The notes under the pieces: model-generated
The model's input: only the letters and a program-made list of their open reading frames with translations
What the model was told of the DNA's origin: nothing
Database searches by the model: none
Assembly: GCF_021462225.1 (NCBI RefSeq)
Contig: NC_061800.1
Location: forward strand, 310,001 to 374,000
Length of the DNA: 64,000 bases
DNA from: Girardinichthys multiradiatus
Taxonomy: Eukaryota; Chordata; Actinopteri; Cyprinodontiformes; Goodeidae
Direction of reading: 5' to 3'
Made by a program: the position numbers and the translations under genes
Shown: positions 23,330 to 34,755 of the stretch, one piece after another
How positions within the stretch are numbered: position 1 is the stretch's first letter
Layout of the letters: each line of letters opens with the position of its first letter

Positions 23330-23685
23330 TGTTAGGTATTAATTAGTCAACTCGGAGGAAGAACGATACAGAGTCAGATTTACGTGCAGCAAGGGTAGCT
23401 CACACTTTGCAGTGCAAATCTACAAAGTGTTGGCACCCCTCTCTCTTTATTTATACATGCTGGTTCACACACAGTTCAACAAACATTCAGGGTGTGTGTG
23501 TGTGTGTGGGGGGGGGGTCAGAAAGGTTAGAGTTCATGTGTCTTGATTTTAAACAGAGAGGGAGTGAGGACTTGGTAATCATAACTCACTCCTCTCCCCA
23601 TCTCCCTTTCTGTGGCATGTAGGAGGGAAAAGCACTTAGACCAGACATGAGTGATAAACAATACAAACGTTTTCAAACCCTAACA
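23330..23685 (-). repeat. ERV-4 3' LTR
   Basis: 356 bp, TGTTAGG...CCTAACA on the plus strand. The reverse complement resembles the ERV-5 LTR (40858-41150), sharing the TATA/AATAAA region and U5. It is longer because of a (GT)n/G-run expansion at about 23490-23517. Confidence 0.85.
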
Positions 23686-23700
23686 GTCCCTCCTTTTTTA
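23686..23700 (-). other. ERV-4 polypurine tract
   Basis: Minus-strand TAAAAAAGGAGGGAC directly precedes the LTR, the same form as in ERV-5 at 47561-47573. Confidence 0.8.
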
Positions 23701-25620
23701 TCACCAATAACTCATGATTAAATACATGTAAAAGAAAACACTCTTTGTGAGTGAAAAACCCACGGATGGAAAGCAGATTATATTGTGGGGAAAATACTCA
23801 CAAGCCCCTCCACCCAAGGCGACCATCAACCATGGTATAGTACAATAATAATATAATAAATCAAAGAAAACAAAATGTAATAAAAGTAAAAAATTAAAAC
23901 AAGCGTTGTTCATATCATCATTGTACTTTTTCTCATTTCACTTAAATAGAAACTTATTTCGATTTTCTGCTATAAAGTCATTTTATGAAAGTACAATTAT
24001 GAGTACACTCAGGCGTCAAAGATATTTTCATTTACAACATGTCATCATAGGAGTAGTGGTCTTTATTTTGTAGCTCGGTAAAATAAACCTTTTCTGTGTC
24101 ATCATAGTCATCTGTCTTTGGGTTCAGTGTGGTGTCAACATTTACACACAGTATTTAAAGAGTATGTGGGTGTTATCTCAACTTAAAAGAGTTTGTGCTT
24201 TATGGTCCTAGACCTTCCTCGAGTCAGGGGTAACAAAGTTATCTATGAACAGACCATCTGCTTTTCCTGAGACATCACCCAAAAGGAATGGGTTTTAACC
24301 ATTAGATGTCTGATACTGGTTTTTACAGCTTCCTCCTCTAACACAGATGTTCTGAAGAAAGAGAGGTAACCTAAAGGTCATACACTTTGGAACACCTTAG
24401 AGCACTTAATACAAGAATTTCCATTACAACTCCTTTCTTCTGATTACAAGGTAATCACAATTAAAAAGAAAATTCTTCAAAACCATCACCCCTCTCAGCT
24501 AACAGATAATCCAAAGCCATTCTACTTTGCAAACTCATGTTCTAAGAGCTTGCTGCTCCTTGGTCAGAACAGTGAACCCTCTCTAATAATGGGCTGATTG
24601 AATTATAAGTTGTGACTGTTGGTAGTAAGTGAGCTAGATAACATACTCCAGACCAATTAGCAGGCAGATACAGATATGATCTATTTCCACACATCCAAAC
24701 CATGTTCTTAGGACATGAGTACCCATCTCTACTAGGAAAAGTAACAAGAACCCTGGTTAATGTACCTGCCTGGTCATACAACTTTACTTCCATTTGGTAC
24801 GGCTGTAAGATTAAGAGTTAACACAAAGAGATCTGGGACCAAAGATCCTGAAATAGTATGAGCAGCAGTTCTGATAGGACATGACTCAAATTTATGTCTG
24901 TTGATTAAAGCTCATGAAACAGATATAATAGTTTTGCAACCTTCTGTCTTTCCAAGGAAATAAGGTGTGTTTTCCTCCTGTGCGATACAAATATCTGTAC
25001 CTATATCTGGATATCCAATTGATTCCTATTACCCCAAAATCTATAAAGAATTCCTGTAGTAGCACATATTAAATTAGTCTCACTAGAAAATCTACTAACA
25101 TTTCTGCTTTGCCTTACAATATAATTCCTCACCCAAGGAAAAACAACCTCCACCAGCTGGTTATGTTGCCTATCTGGAAAGAAAGTAGTATCAATAGGAA
25201 CAGGTACTAAAAATGGTTGATCATTAAAAGCACGTGAAATCAGACAACAAACATAGCAACTGTCCTTTCTTATCTTCCTCACAATTTGATGCATCAGTTG
25301 CCACCAGACATTATCAGCATGATCATGGTAGTCAGAAAAGTGATGAATCTCTCTTTGAATCAGCTGATGAGTATTATTGGTATAATTACTCAGATTAGCC
25401 ACAAATTATCTTTGCTGCACCTTTCTTCAAATGAACACAAGAGTTATAAAAATACTTGCAATACCAATCATTAGTATCAGAACAGACCATCTTCCATTTA
25501 ACTGCATCGTGACCTTGAAGTGGAATGTCCTTTCTTCTGATACTGAAAGCAAACAGTTTTTCTTTTCCAAAGAAAACAAATCATAAACAAAACTCAAAAA
25601 TCCTGCTGCCTCTCCTGAGT
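23701..25620 (-). pseudogene. env: ERV-4 env remnant
   Basis: The minus strand from about 25507 starts with a hydrophobic signal segment (ORF to 25427). It continues through 25402-25001, with an NYTNNT sequon and a CYVCC cysteine cluster, and 24793-24542, with W/C-rich ectodomain-like sequence. The remaining 800 bp to the polypurine tract are too decayed to read, apart from a hydrophobic patch at about 23890-23810 that may be the membrane anchor. The total length (about 1.8 kb) fits a whole envelope gene with many frame breaks. 5' of it the provirus is cut off by Polinton-2. Confidence 0.6.
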
Positions 25621-26197
25621 GGCTTCGGCACTTCAAGCTGCCCTGTTACCAGTCTGGTACAGATGGGCGGTCGTAGGAAGCTCCTCTAGAAATATGTTTA
25701 GAAACAGGAACTCTAACCTGCTGGACGTTAGGCTTACTTTAGGCTACTTTATTGTGAACACACATCCTTCACACATGCCGGGAGAACACTGGCTAGCTCT
25801 GACATTGGATGAGAATGGTCAATCCAGCTTTTTTGACTCTTATGGATTCTCTCCGGATTTCGAGTTCTACCCGTCAAGCATCGTAACATTTTTAGAAGAC
25901 AGATCCTCAAAAATATTGTATCATAATAATCAGCTTCAAAACACTCTGTCCACTGTGTGCGGTCACCATTGCATTTTTTATCTATGTCATAGAGCGTGCG
26001 GATTATCAATGCAGCAAGTGTTGTCAAAATACACCGGAGATGTGATTAAGAATGATTTAATGGTATCTAACTTTGTGAAAAAATTTGTACAAAAGTTGTA
26101 CATTTTATACTCACGGAACATGCTCTTTGGAGATGTTTCTGGATTGTTATGGAATTTAAATTGTCATTTGTTTTTCATTGTTTGTTTTTTCTTATGA
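25619..26197 (+). CDS. Adenain-like cysteine protease of Polinton-2 (N-terminus uncertain)
   Basis: 192 codons as an open frame; real coding probably starts about 25660, after the ERV junction. It has the adenovirus-type protease layout: GEHWLAL (His57), FFDSYG (Asp73), Gln107 seven residues before CGHHC (Cys114). This is the same Gln-to-Cys spacing as in adenain. Such enzymes mature the capsid proteins of adenoviruses and Polintons. It is the only Polinton-2 gene on the plus strand and converges on 26329-27150. Family proteins are about 200 residues, so little is missing; the natural start was probably lost at the truncation. Confidence 0.85.
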   Translation: MASALQAALLPVWYRWAVVGSSSRNMFRNRNSNLLDVRLTLGYFIVNTHPSHMPGEHWLALTLDENGQSSFFDSYGFSPDFEFYPSSIVTFLEDRSSKILYHNNQLQNTLSTVCGHHCIFYLCHRACGLSMQQVLSKYTGDVIKNDLMVSNFVKKFVQKLYILYSRNMLFGDVSGLLWNLNCHLFFIVCFFL

Positions 26198-26328
26198 TTT
26201 AATATTTGTGTAATGATATCATTAGTTAGTGTGTGAAGTAGAGAACGAAGCTAGACTTGAAAATATAATCAATAAATATTTTATTGAATAAAAGAAATAG
26301 GCTACATGTTTCATTTTCTTGTAACGGT

Positions 26329-27150
26329 TTATGGTGAAAATGTAATCCATCGTAATGTCGTCTTACGAAGAGACTTTTTTGACTTCCCATCAGCATTTTT
26401 TGGATCTTCCAGCTCAGATCTCGACCAATGGGGAGAATGAGTTATCTGCCTTCTTCTTCTTGCTCTTCTCTGCTTAACGCTGGGGGGTGTACCCCCATTT
26501 TCAATAGATGTACCCTCTGTTTTGAATCGTCTATATTCATCACGAGCATAAGGGTTAATGACTGAAGATATAGGGATGTTTACCTCTGACGAGGTATGCA
26601 GAAAGTCTGACTATCCTCGGGGTAGCCATGCTCCAGATTTTTTAAACGGAAGCATGAGATTTTTCAACAAATCAATCATGTGGGACCCTTTTACAACATT
26701 TCCTTTAAATACAAATTCACCTCGCGAAGTCCAACTCTCACTTCTTTCGGATAATTTCATCAAAATGTACTCAGCATTTTTTCGGTTATGCTTCGGTAGG
26801 CTTTTCAGTACATCCGTAACAACCTGATCCTTAGGGGCCTTGTCCTGCCCCGGGCCTTGTTTTTCTTGGGACTGCTCATGCTCAGGAACCTCTGTGTCAT
26901 GCTGCAGCATCAAACTTACCCGCTGTTCTTCTTTCACACCTTGCTTGAGGAGAGTCAGATACCTCTGCAAAAGCGCATCGTATTTCTTGATTTTTTCATA
27001 AGAAGTTAAACCGGGCTCGTTTATTATTGCTCTCATTTCAGCATCCAAATTCTCCTCCGCCGTCTGTCTGATAGACGTCTCTGACTGGGTCAGACACTTG
27101 AATTGATGAGGGGAAATGAGAAGCATCTTCTGTGATGTTCTGAGAGACAT
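26329..27150 (-). pseudogene. Polinton-2 conserved protein, one nonsense codon
   Basis: 179 codons to a TAG at 26611-26613, then the same frame stays open to TAA at 26329-26331, giving about 273 codons. The N-terminal half is charged and helical. The middle carries LPKHNRKNAEYILMKL and a FVFKGNVVKGSHMIDLL block that I associate with a protein found next to the ATPase in many animal Polintons. The part after the stop is rich in Arg/Lys (RRARRRRQ). Function unassigned; a virion-associated role is a guess from its place between ATPase and protease. The Trp-to-stop change sits in a conserved stretch, so this copy is probably dead. Confidence 0.65.
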
Positions 27151-27491
27151 TGTCTCCTGATTATACCACCCACTAGATCACCGATCAAGGGTGCAAGAGC
27201 CGTTAAGATGGGGAGAATAAAGCCACCTCCTTAACTTTTGAGAGCCAGCTGTTTCCGCTTGATACCAGTTCTTTTATCAGCCAACAATCTGATGATTGTT
27301 CTTTGCTTCTTCAATTTCCCGTGTTGAGAGGGTGATAGTTTAATGTTACCTTTTAAAATATTCAGAACAATCTAGCACAGAGCCTGAAGAAAGTCGGGTG
27401 AGCAGTGTGCGAGAATATCTTTGCGCTTCTGCGGAGTAGCCTGGTACAAAGCTCTGAATAATGGGGCATTCCTTTTTATACGTGCAGACAT
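27090..27491 (-). pseudogene. Polinton-2 small basic/hydrophobic protein, two nonsense codons
   Basis: Starts ATG at 27489-27491, 7 bp past the ATPase end. A basic helical N-terminus is followed by a KLSPSQHGKLKKQ motif, then IIRLLADKRTGIKRKQ, then a Gly/Leu hydrophobic tail. This pattern is conserved in a small Polinton protein. I recall comparisons with the adenoviral membrane-lytic capsid protein VI, but cannot test that. In-frame stops lie at 27372-27374 (TAG) and 27231-27233 (TAA). The tail overlaps the start of 26329-27150. Confidence 0.6.
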
Positions 27492-27497
27492 GATGAC

Positions 27498-28169
27498 TTA
27501 CTTTGTTTTGGGCACGTACACAGCAGGCCACTGCTGAGGAAGTATGCCTGTTCTCAGTCTGAAATGTTCTGGGCAGGTAGGCGTGAAATCGATGATTAAA
27601 TAACCATGAGCTTCTCTCGTCGCATCTTCAAAACTCTCCAAGAAGAGACCCTTTTGAGATGGAAACATATGGTGGGCCAGTATATTCAGCTGGAGTTTAT
27701 CTCTCGGGTTTTTAAACAACACCATATAATTAGCGTTCAGGCTGATGGTGCGACTGAACTTTCCCTGATGAAATACATTCTGAGTCAACATCATGACGCT
27801 CATATTACAATAGTGACGAAACTGGGTAAAGACTTTCATCACGTTTTCATCATCTGAGGCTTGAGCAATAACATCGTCTAGAATAATCAGATGATTCTGA
27901 TCAGGAGGAAACAGGTTTTCATCTTCAAAAGAATGAGGCAATCCTTCCACAAAGGTAATATTTTTATTCATCTTCTGCAATTCAGCATACATGGGTTGAA
28001 AAGATGTGTAAATCCATACAATATTTTCTGGAACAACATCCATGACATGATTACAATTATGTAAAATACTTTTTACAAAGAAAGTTTTCCCGCAGCCGCT
28101 GGGTCCAACAATCAAACATGAGAAAGGCGCTCTAAATCTAGGATCAAAATCAATCTCCTGTAAATCCAT
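27498..28169 (-). CDS. Polinton-2 genome-packaging ATPase (FtsK/HerA type)
   Basis: Intact 223-codon ORF starting MDLQEIDFDPRF. Walker A GPSGCGKT at residues 22-29 and Walker B HLIILDDV at 93-100, followed by an MMLTQN sensor-like motif. It belongs to the A32-like packaging ATPases that pump DNA into capsids in Polintons, adintoviruses and nucleocytoplasmic large DNA viruses. Length is typical (200-260). It sits between PolB and the small basic protein, all on the minus strand. It is the only undamaged large gene of this element. Confidence 0.93.
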   Translation of the reverse strand: MDLQEIDFDPRFRAPFSCLIVGPSGCGKTFFVKSILHNCNHVMDVVPENIVWIYTSFQPMYAELQKMNKNITFVEGLPHSFEDENLFPPDQNHLIILDDVIAQASDDENVMKVFTQFRHYCNMSVMMLTQNVFHQGKFSRTISLNANYMVLFKNPRDKLQLNILAHHMFPSQKGLFLESFEDATREAHGYLIIDFTPTCPEHFRLRTGILPQQWPAVYVPKTK

Positions 28170-28275
28170 GGAACTTTTTTATTTTTTATTATTATTATTT
28201 ATTTTTTCTTCTTCTTCTTCAAATTGACCCTCTCGCTGCATTCATGCATCTGAGTGATGCCTTTAGCACGTATCA

Positions 28276-31200
28276 CTACTTTTTACGGTTTTTAGTTTGG
28301 TATGCATAACTCTTGGGTCCTGTTGATGCAAACTCCAAAATGCTGTCAGCATCCAGCTCGTCAGTAAGATCACCCAGATCATTTCCGAGCTCCAGAGGAG
28401 TTTCACCACTTTTTGTCACATAAATCAAACTGTCCGTGTCGATATAAATCAATCTGTCCTGTAACTTCTCCATGCTGCTGAGAAGTTTTAAACGTGCATA
28501 AGCGGTGGTGAATGCTGCAATAAACACATTGTTTGCCTTGTTTGGAGGAGAGATGACACGTTTACTGAAGTTCCACTGCACTACACACATTTCAGGGTTG
28601 AAAAAATGAAAGTAGTTCACTCTATATTTACTCGAGAACATGAAGCTGAAAAACTCATCAGGGTTAGTGATGACTGTGGTCTGAGACAGATCACTTCTTT
28701 GCGCAAATTTCCCCCAAAAACTGCTTAAATACAGTTTTGCAACCTGCCTTTTGGCAGGGTTCACCTCGGTTTTCTCAGGGTCTAATTGGATACCCTGATG
28801 GAGTTTGTAGTCTCTTACATACTTTGATTTGCTCTTCTGATCCACTGCTTCAGACGGGTAGCCTGAAGCCTCCTGCTTACCTTTCAGGAAGGTGTTGATA
28901 TACCCTTTAAAGATTGTGTCACTGCTCTTTTCAAAATGCCACACCTTTGTGATTTTAGCAAGGCGGTAACCACACTGCAATGCTTTACTAAACTCTACAC
29001 TCACCCACACCCGTCACAGCTCTGTCCTCATCATTATGCCTGCAGGGACATGACTGGTCATTTATTTCAGCGCATGTGCGACAGAGAGTGAACACAAGTT
29101 TACCTCGGAAAGTTCTGTAAGGTAAAACGGGGAACAAGAGCCCACGTGGTGTGTAGACCACACCTTTGATTATTCCGAAGTAGCTGCTGGGGTCATCAAA
29201 ATCTTTGCATATGATAGTGGGGTGACCGAGGGGAAAAACGCAGTTGGCGTTTACATAAGGGTACAGAGATGTGTAATCCACATAGTGTACAGTTTCACCC
29301 GGCCCCGCTGTGTACCACAGTCTCATAGTGCAGGTGCGTCCACCATACAGAGCATCCCGGGGTGATAACGGTTCGGGTGCGTTAACTTTCTCAAGAAAGC
29401 TGATCACCCCTTTAAGCATCCTTGAGAAAGAATTTTAACGTCATTTTTACAATAACGAATAGCTTCTTTCTTAAAGTCAAAGACCTCTTTGCTCGCTTCT
29501 CTGTACCAGCTGCTAAACACCTGTTGTTCTTGAAGACTCATGCGTTCTACAGCGTAGCAGGATGGAGGAGGAAAAGGCCCCACATACTGGAGACGTTGTT
29601 CAGAGGAAAATAGGTGGGGAAAAAAACCCTTGCTTTGATCGGTAAAGCCTAACGCTTTCGGCATGGCACTAAGCTTCATACACATGAAGGACAGGCTATC
29701 AATGTATTTTAACTTGTAATCAGGGTCGATTAAACAGATAACTTTCCTTCCCTGCATGATGAGATGAGGTTTAATACCTAACTGCAGCATAGCTGTGAGA
29801 ATCAGGTAGCTGTCATACCAATGCGCGTTATGAGCTATTAAAGTGAATCCTTTGTAGATCGGTCTCCTGAAATGTAGAAGAAATTTTTGGGTGCAGTCTA
29901 ACCCATAAGCGTGCCATTCATCACCTTTCAACGTTTTAGCACAGACCAGAAAGGGGGTGTGCACACCGCTGTCATTGACGAGGCATTCAAAATCATAAAA
30001 AAATCAGTTTATCATCAAGCTGATTAATTGCACTGCAAGGCTGAATGTAACACTTATGATCATCACAGGTAATGTCTAGGCCGGGAGGTACATTTTCACC
30101 GCAAATACAGCATTTTACATTACACACGTGTGGTTTATTCGGTTTACTGATTAGAATAACGTATATCCTTTGGCACACCTTGCACAGTTTTACCAACTCA
30201 CAGTCACTCATAGGTCTGTTAGCACTATTTCTGTTGCGCGGTTCCCTGTGTCTGCTGAAACATGAGGAATTACGACAGATTCTTTGACAGCCTGCACAGG
30301 TTAGAGGATTGCTAATTTCTTGCATACATTTATATGTTTGACACACTGGACAATAACCTTCACAGTGGTGTGTGTTTGTATTCTCATATCTGGTGTAACA
30401 GTACCCACAGACATACCTGCACCCTATAAAACCTTTGAGATTTTTTATCCCATAGTAATGACCTTGAAATAACAGCAGAAACAGAGGGTTTGAACGATCA
30501 GGGAAACTGGTCTCAAATTTACACAGAGCAGTAGAGCCCGTGGTTCTGTGAAACACTACAATTTTTCTCTTCAGAATGTTTTCAAATTGACCAATATCAC
30601 TAAAAGTAACAGCTGTCTGCTCATCGAGGCCTGCCTGGTCCTGCCATCTCCTCCTTAGTTCTACAGCACGGTCATCCGTAAGCTCAGGATCAGAGACGTG
30701 TGCGAGGCAGATTGCAAAGCATAACTGATTACCGGTATTATCTACAACATACAGGTGACGCATTTTCTTATTAATCAGTTCACAGTCTAACGTTCCTGTA
30801 GCCTTACGTTTAGACCCTACTGTTGGATTATTAACTACCTGAAGAACAAATTCCAGGTTATTATCTACAGGTACATCTGCATTCGATTGTACTAAATCAT
30901 CTAGAAAGTTCTCAAAAGCAGGCAGGATCATATTTCCATCATCGGTAACAGTAAATGTGACGTGACGATTGAGATTTTCACCCACTAATTCCAGCTGCAC
31001 AACGTCGTTACGTCTGGATAAAGATCTTGCGGCGTCGGCTAATTCAATGAGAATACGCATGATGTTTGTATAGAATGCCGCTAGATCTGGAACGTTACCC
31101 AGACAGGGTGGCGGGATGGTATAAGGTCTCCTTATTTCATGGTTATTAAAACTTTCACGTTCAACAACCGCTGGAAGATCTCGCCCTATTTGATCAGAGC

Positions 31201-31524
31201 TGACCGCTACCTCCTGATTGAAATAACCCCCATGCTGATCAGCATGTGTGATGTTGAAGGATTTTGATTACTGTCAGGTGGAGACGGTGTATTTAAATTT
31301 TCATGAATCTGGTCTAATAAGTTTAAATTTTGGTGAGGTGGTGACGGCCTGTTTAAATTTTCAATAGCCTGATCGATTAAGTTTAAAAAGTCATCGTGCT
31401 GATCTTCATTGTGGTTGTTAACAAGAGACGATTCATCCTCTAAAACATGTGCATGTGGGATTTTGTTAAGCTCAGCTACTACATTTTTTATTTCATCCAG
31501 GGCAAGTCTGATTCGGTTATCCAT
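28276..31524 (-). pseudogene. polB: Polinton-2 protein-primed family B DNA polymerase, four frameshifts
   Basis: About 1,080 codons from the MDNRIRLALDEIKNVV start at 31524. N-terminal region (31524-31207), a Cys/His-rich zinc region (about 30440-30060), exonuclease domain (29990-29410, HNAHWYDSYLIL), and polymerase domain with DYTSLYPYVN (about 29270), YLSSFWGKFAQR (about 28720) and YIDTDSLIY (about 28435). Single-base frame changes lie near 31250, at the seven-A run 29997-30003 (in the first exonuclease motif), near 29410 and near 29010. Protein-primed PolB replicates the linear Polinton genome. The breaks are few and local, so inactivation looks fairly recent. Confidence 0.9.
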
Positions 31525-31581
31525 TTATATGAGCATAAGAAAAATCAAACAAGCCAACAACAAAAAAACACAGTGATCAGT

Positions 31582-33018
31582 TCAGTTTAAAATCACATTG
31601 ATGTCACCAAACTGCTTCTGTAACAGAATCTGACATGCAGCCAGAAGCATTAGGGATGAGGCTTTATTTCGACGGTTCCGTGTGGCCGTAGAAACTTTCT
31701 TTCTGCGACGTTGCTGTCCAGGTCTGGAACGGATCTGTCCTACCATTAACGTTACCACTGTAAAGAGAATGAACAACAAAAAAAATATATATTGAAATAA
31801 ACAAATTAAAGCTGAAAAAAAAGGGGGGAATTCAAATTAATTCAGTAGGTATGAATTAAAACGTACCGCTCATTAAGGCTCTCACTAACGTTGCTCTGGT
31901 ATGCAGAGCAGAGAGTCGCTGTCTTTTGGCTGGTGTTAAATATTCTGTAAAAACAAAACAAAATAAAGTTACCTTACGCTGCGCAGCACAGCACTCATAA
32001 ATAAACGAAAATAATAGTTTTAAAATAAAACAAGTTTTTTTTAAGGGGGAAGTGAACTCCTATAACATTATTACTTGTAGGTTTATAAAGGAATTTTGAA
32101 ATACTATAACTGTCTGTGCGATAAAACCTCCAGATTTTGCTTCTTGTTGTACTGGACTGATGCGCTTGTGTGAAACGCTGCCTTGATCTTTGAAAAGCGA
32201 CCTTCTGGTGGGCGGCTTCAGTGTCGCATCTTTGGGTGCATCTGTAAACAGATTTATATGATATTTTATTGAACTATGCTTAAAATACATATATATATAT
32301 ATATTGTTGTTTTTTATTTATTTTCACCCACCTTGCTGCTCGACAGCTGATGGCTGTATTCCAAGTTCGGCTTTAGCTTGCTTGATCAAATCAGCAGGCT
32401 CTTCCAGAGAGTTCTCTGTCGAATGTGTAAACAGTTTTTATCTGAGGATTAAAACAAGTCTCTAATAATACACATTCACTCTCAAAGAAAATAAACAGTT
32501 TTTAGGGCTTACTTTCAGGCCCGGGAGCAGCTGGTAACTTATCCGGTGTGTTTTCAGGGGAAATAATGATAATTTGCGGAGGCGTATTTAATGATTCAGA
32601 TTTTAATTCTTTGTTAGAAGAAAGTTCAGATGTTGTCGGGTTTTCTTTTTTGGAGATAATCCGCCTTCGCAACTTTGACTGTCGATTCCTGCCGCTGATC
32701 CCTCCAACTTGATCATTCAGGTTTACCTCTCTCATCAAATCTATAAATTTGTTCAATGTTAGCTGATTTATTCGTTAACTATAAAATATTGTTGCATTTA
32801 ACATTACTTACCATATTCTGATTGAGTCAAGATGAAATCCTCAAGGTCATCAGTGGTGGGTTCTAAGACAAAGAAACAGTATATATATATATATATATAT
32901 CAACAATATTAGAGAACATTCACATGCATTTAATGATTTCTTAAAGATGAATACTTACTTCTAAAGATGGCATTGTACTGAGAATCATTAGAAGCAGATG
33001 CAGCAATTTCTTCGTTTC
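31582..33018 (-). CDS. Predicted spliced gene (at least seven exons, all phase-1 introns) in Polinton-2
   Basis: Minus-strand exons, 5' to 3': 33018-32959, 32862-32812, 32740-32513, 32415-32332, 32241-32128, 31944-31867, 31757-31582 (stop TGA). Each intron starts GT (mostly GTAAG or GTRNG) and ends AG after a pyrimidine/A-rich stretch. Introns are 71-183 nt. Every internal exon is a multiple of three and every junction is in phase 1, leaving about 263 open codons. The product has an acidic stretch (TTDDLEDFIL), a basic RQSKLRRRIISKK cluster, a PAKRQRL nuclear-signal-like motif, and an Arg/Lys-rich C-terminus (GQQRRRKKVST) before a hydrophobic tail. I do not recognise a family; a DNA-binding or core-like role is only inferred from charge. 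The 5' exon(s) beyond 33018 are unresolved. Confidence 0.6.
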
Positions 33019-33525
33019 CTGAAATATGTACCGACATATTTTTCTTGTCAATACTGGTATTTTCAATGTAACAAGTTTAAACCTTTTTTAGCTGTAGCAG
33101 ACTTGACGCTGATGAGGATGTAGGCAACTCTGAGGTCTCTGGGACTACTGTGAAACTAAACCTGTTTTTATTGCCAACACACTGAAATGCAAAAAAGAGG
33201 TCCAATTACCATATTAGCTATTCATTGCACTGTTTCTTGTGGACAAAACTCAGTGAGCTCTGACATGGGAAGCTGTCTCTATAAACTTTACCAAAGTGAA
33301 AAACAAGAATTTCCTTTCAGAAGCACGTATTAGCAATGAGAAACCAGCAAACTTTGATATTCATCAGGCCCTGGGGGTCTCACCTGTTCATGAACTTATG
33401 TATTGACTCTTTTGGAGCGGGGGGTTCAGAGAGTTCTAATTACTTTATTGCCTTGTGTCACACACTTGTTCAGGAAATTGAATCAGAAGGCTGATGTTGA
33501 CTGGTATTTCAGTAAGTCTCTCAAT
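33019..33525. other. Polinton-2 region upstream of the spliced gene
   Basis: A further open minus-strand stretch (33165-33090) could be another exon, but its donor phase does not fit. 33180-33500 holds no ORF I can defend. The last 25 bases (33505-33531, minus strand) match the subterminal sequence of Polinton-1 at about 34325-34350, which ties this flank to Polinton-2. Confidence 0.5.
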
Positions 33526-33531
33526 AACATT

Positions 33532-33752
33532 AGAGAATTTAAGTACACCCTTTTGTCAAACTTTTTGACAGGTGGGCGGGACTTCCGGTGAGGGTGGGAC
33601 TTCCGGTTGGCGCCATGTGGGGGCCATGTGGGCGGGAGGTCACGTGGTCAAGCAGGGGGGTGTGTCCAAGGGGCGTAACAGTGGATGCTGATTGGTTGTC
33701 ATCATTAGGGGCGATACCTTAAGTGAGTCAATTAAAACACAGGGGTGTGTTT
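33532..33752 (+). repeat. Polinton-1 left terminal inverted repeat
   Basis: 221 bp, inverted copy at 39856-40076. Inside it continues into a roughly 70-bp partial tandem duplication (about 33710-33830) and then into subterminal sequence (33830-34340) that also occurs, inverted, in the Polinton-2 right end (40083-40560). Confidence 0.93.
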
Positions 33753-34454
33753 AAGGGTGTTACGGGGAAGGCCTTAAATGAGCCAATTAAAACACACAGG
33801 GGTGTGTTTAAGGGTGTTATTAATAATCTGTATGTTTTTCAGGCGTTAATACATCTAAAAACAAAAAGACATGCATCCTTTTATATTTTAAAGGTATAAT
33901 CAACTTAATGTTGACCTATCACATGAAATCCTAATAAATGAACTGTGTAACCTGACAGAATTATAAGTTCATTTTGCTTTACAGCAGGACCTATTTGTTG
34001 AATATATGAGCCAGTCTAAATCAGTTCAAAATAGAAAAGACCTAAAAAAGTAAATAAAAGATTGTGCTTCCCTACATCGATGGAACGAGAAAACCTTCAG
34101 CTTCTGCGTCAACAGACAGGAAAGCAGATGAAAGAGGTAAGACGAATATGAGATTAACAGAAAAAAAAACAACAAACTTTACAATCCCTCAGTATACTGT
34201 TTCCAAGTTATAAATTGACTCTAGCAATGATGTGTTTGTTTTGAATCATGAGAGACTCCATTTTAGGAAAAAGGAATGATAATTTTAGTTACCTGTAGCT
34301 TTTCTAAAACATTTACTTTTTCATCTTAGAGTAAAAGGTTATTCAGGGAGTTACAGTTATTCTATATCCAACTGTTAGGGGCGATGTCAGGAAGGGCAGT
34401 TAGGTCTGTTCCTAGATAACCATATCACCTTTGAACTCAAGAAGGGTTTTGGTC
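33753..34454. repeat. Polinton subterminal sequence
   Basis: Non-coding. 33830-34340 is the inverted counterpart of 40560-40083, with small indels, so both Polintons belong to the same family and this is effectively an extended TIR shared between them. Confidence 0.8.
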
Positions 34455-34718
34455 TTAAAACATAGAGTCTTTGCAGTTGAGATAACACATGAACATTAAA
34501 TGTGTCCTCCATTCAAAGTAGGCATCATAATCCGGTAAATTATGCCATGTATGAGGATATGAAATCTCGGCTAATGCAACCATCCATTGGCCTTCTAAAT
34601 CAATATGTTGAGCTAAATTTACACGGAAACTTGAACTGGTATTATTTATAAACACTTCCATGCTAGCATTAGATGGAAGAGTAACGTAAAAGCCATCATC
34701 CTCTACCTGACGGTTCAT
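34455..34718 (-). pseudogene. Polinton-1 conserved ORF, truncated
   Basis: 87 codons with the FYVTLPSNASMEVF N-terminus and a SYPHTWHNLPDYDAYFEW end, which I associate with a protein adjacent to the capsid genes in animal Polintons. Those proteins are several hundred residues; here only the N-terminal beta-rich-looking domain is left, followed by unrelated codons. The break marks the edge of the deletion that removed the structural genes. Confidence 0.55.
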
Positions 34719-34755
34719 GATGCTGTGTCAACTGTGAGGTTTAGTGCAAACCTTT

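Noticed and set aside
27606..27857. Plus-strand ORF opposite the ATPase
   Set aside because: Antisense of a strong coding region with Walker motifs; no independent support.
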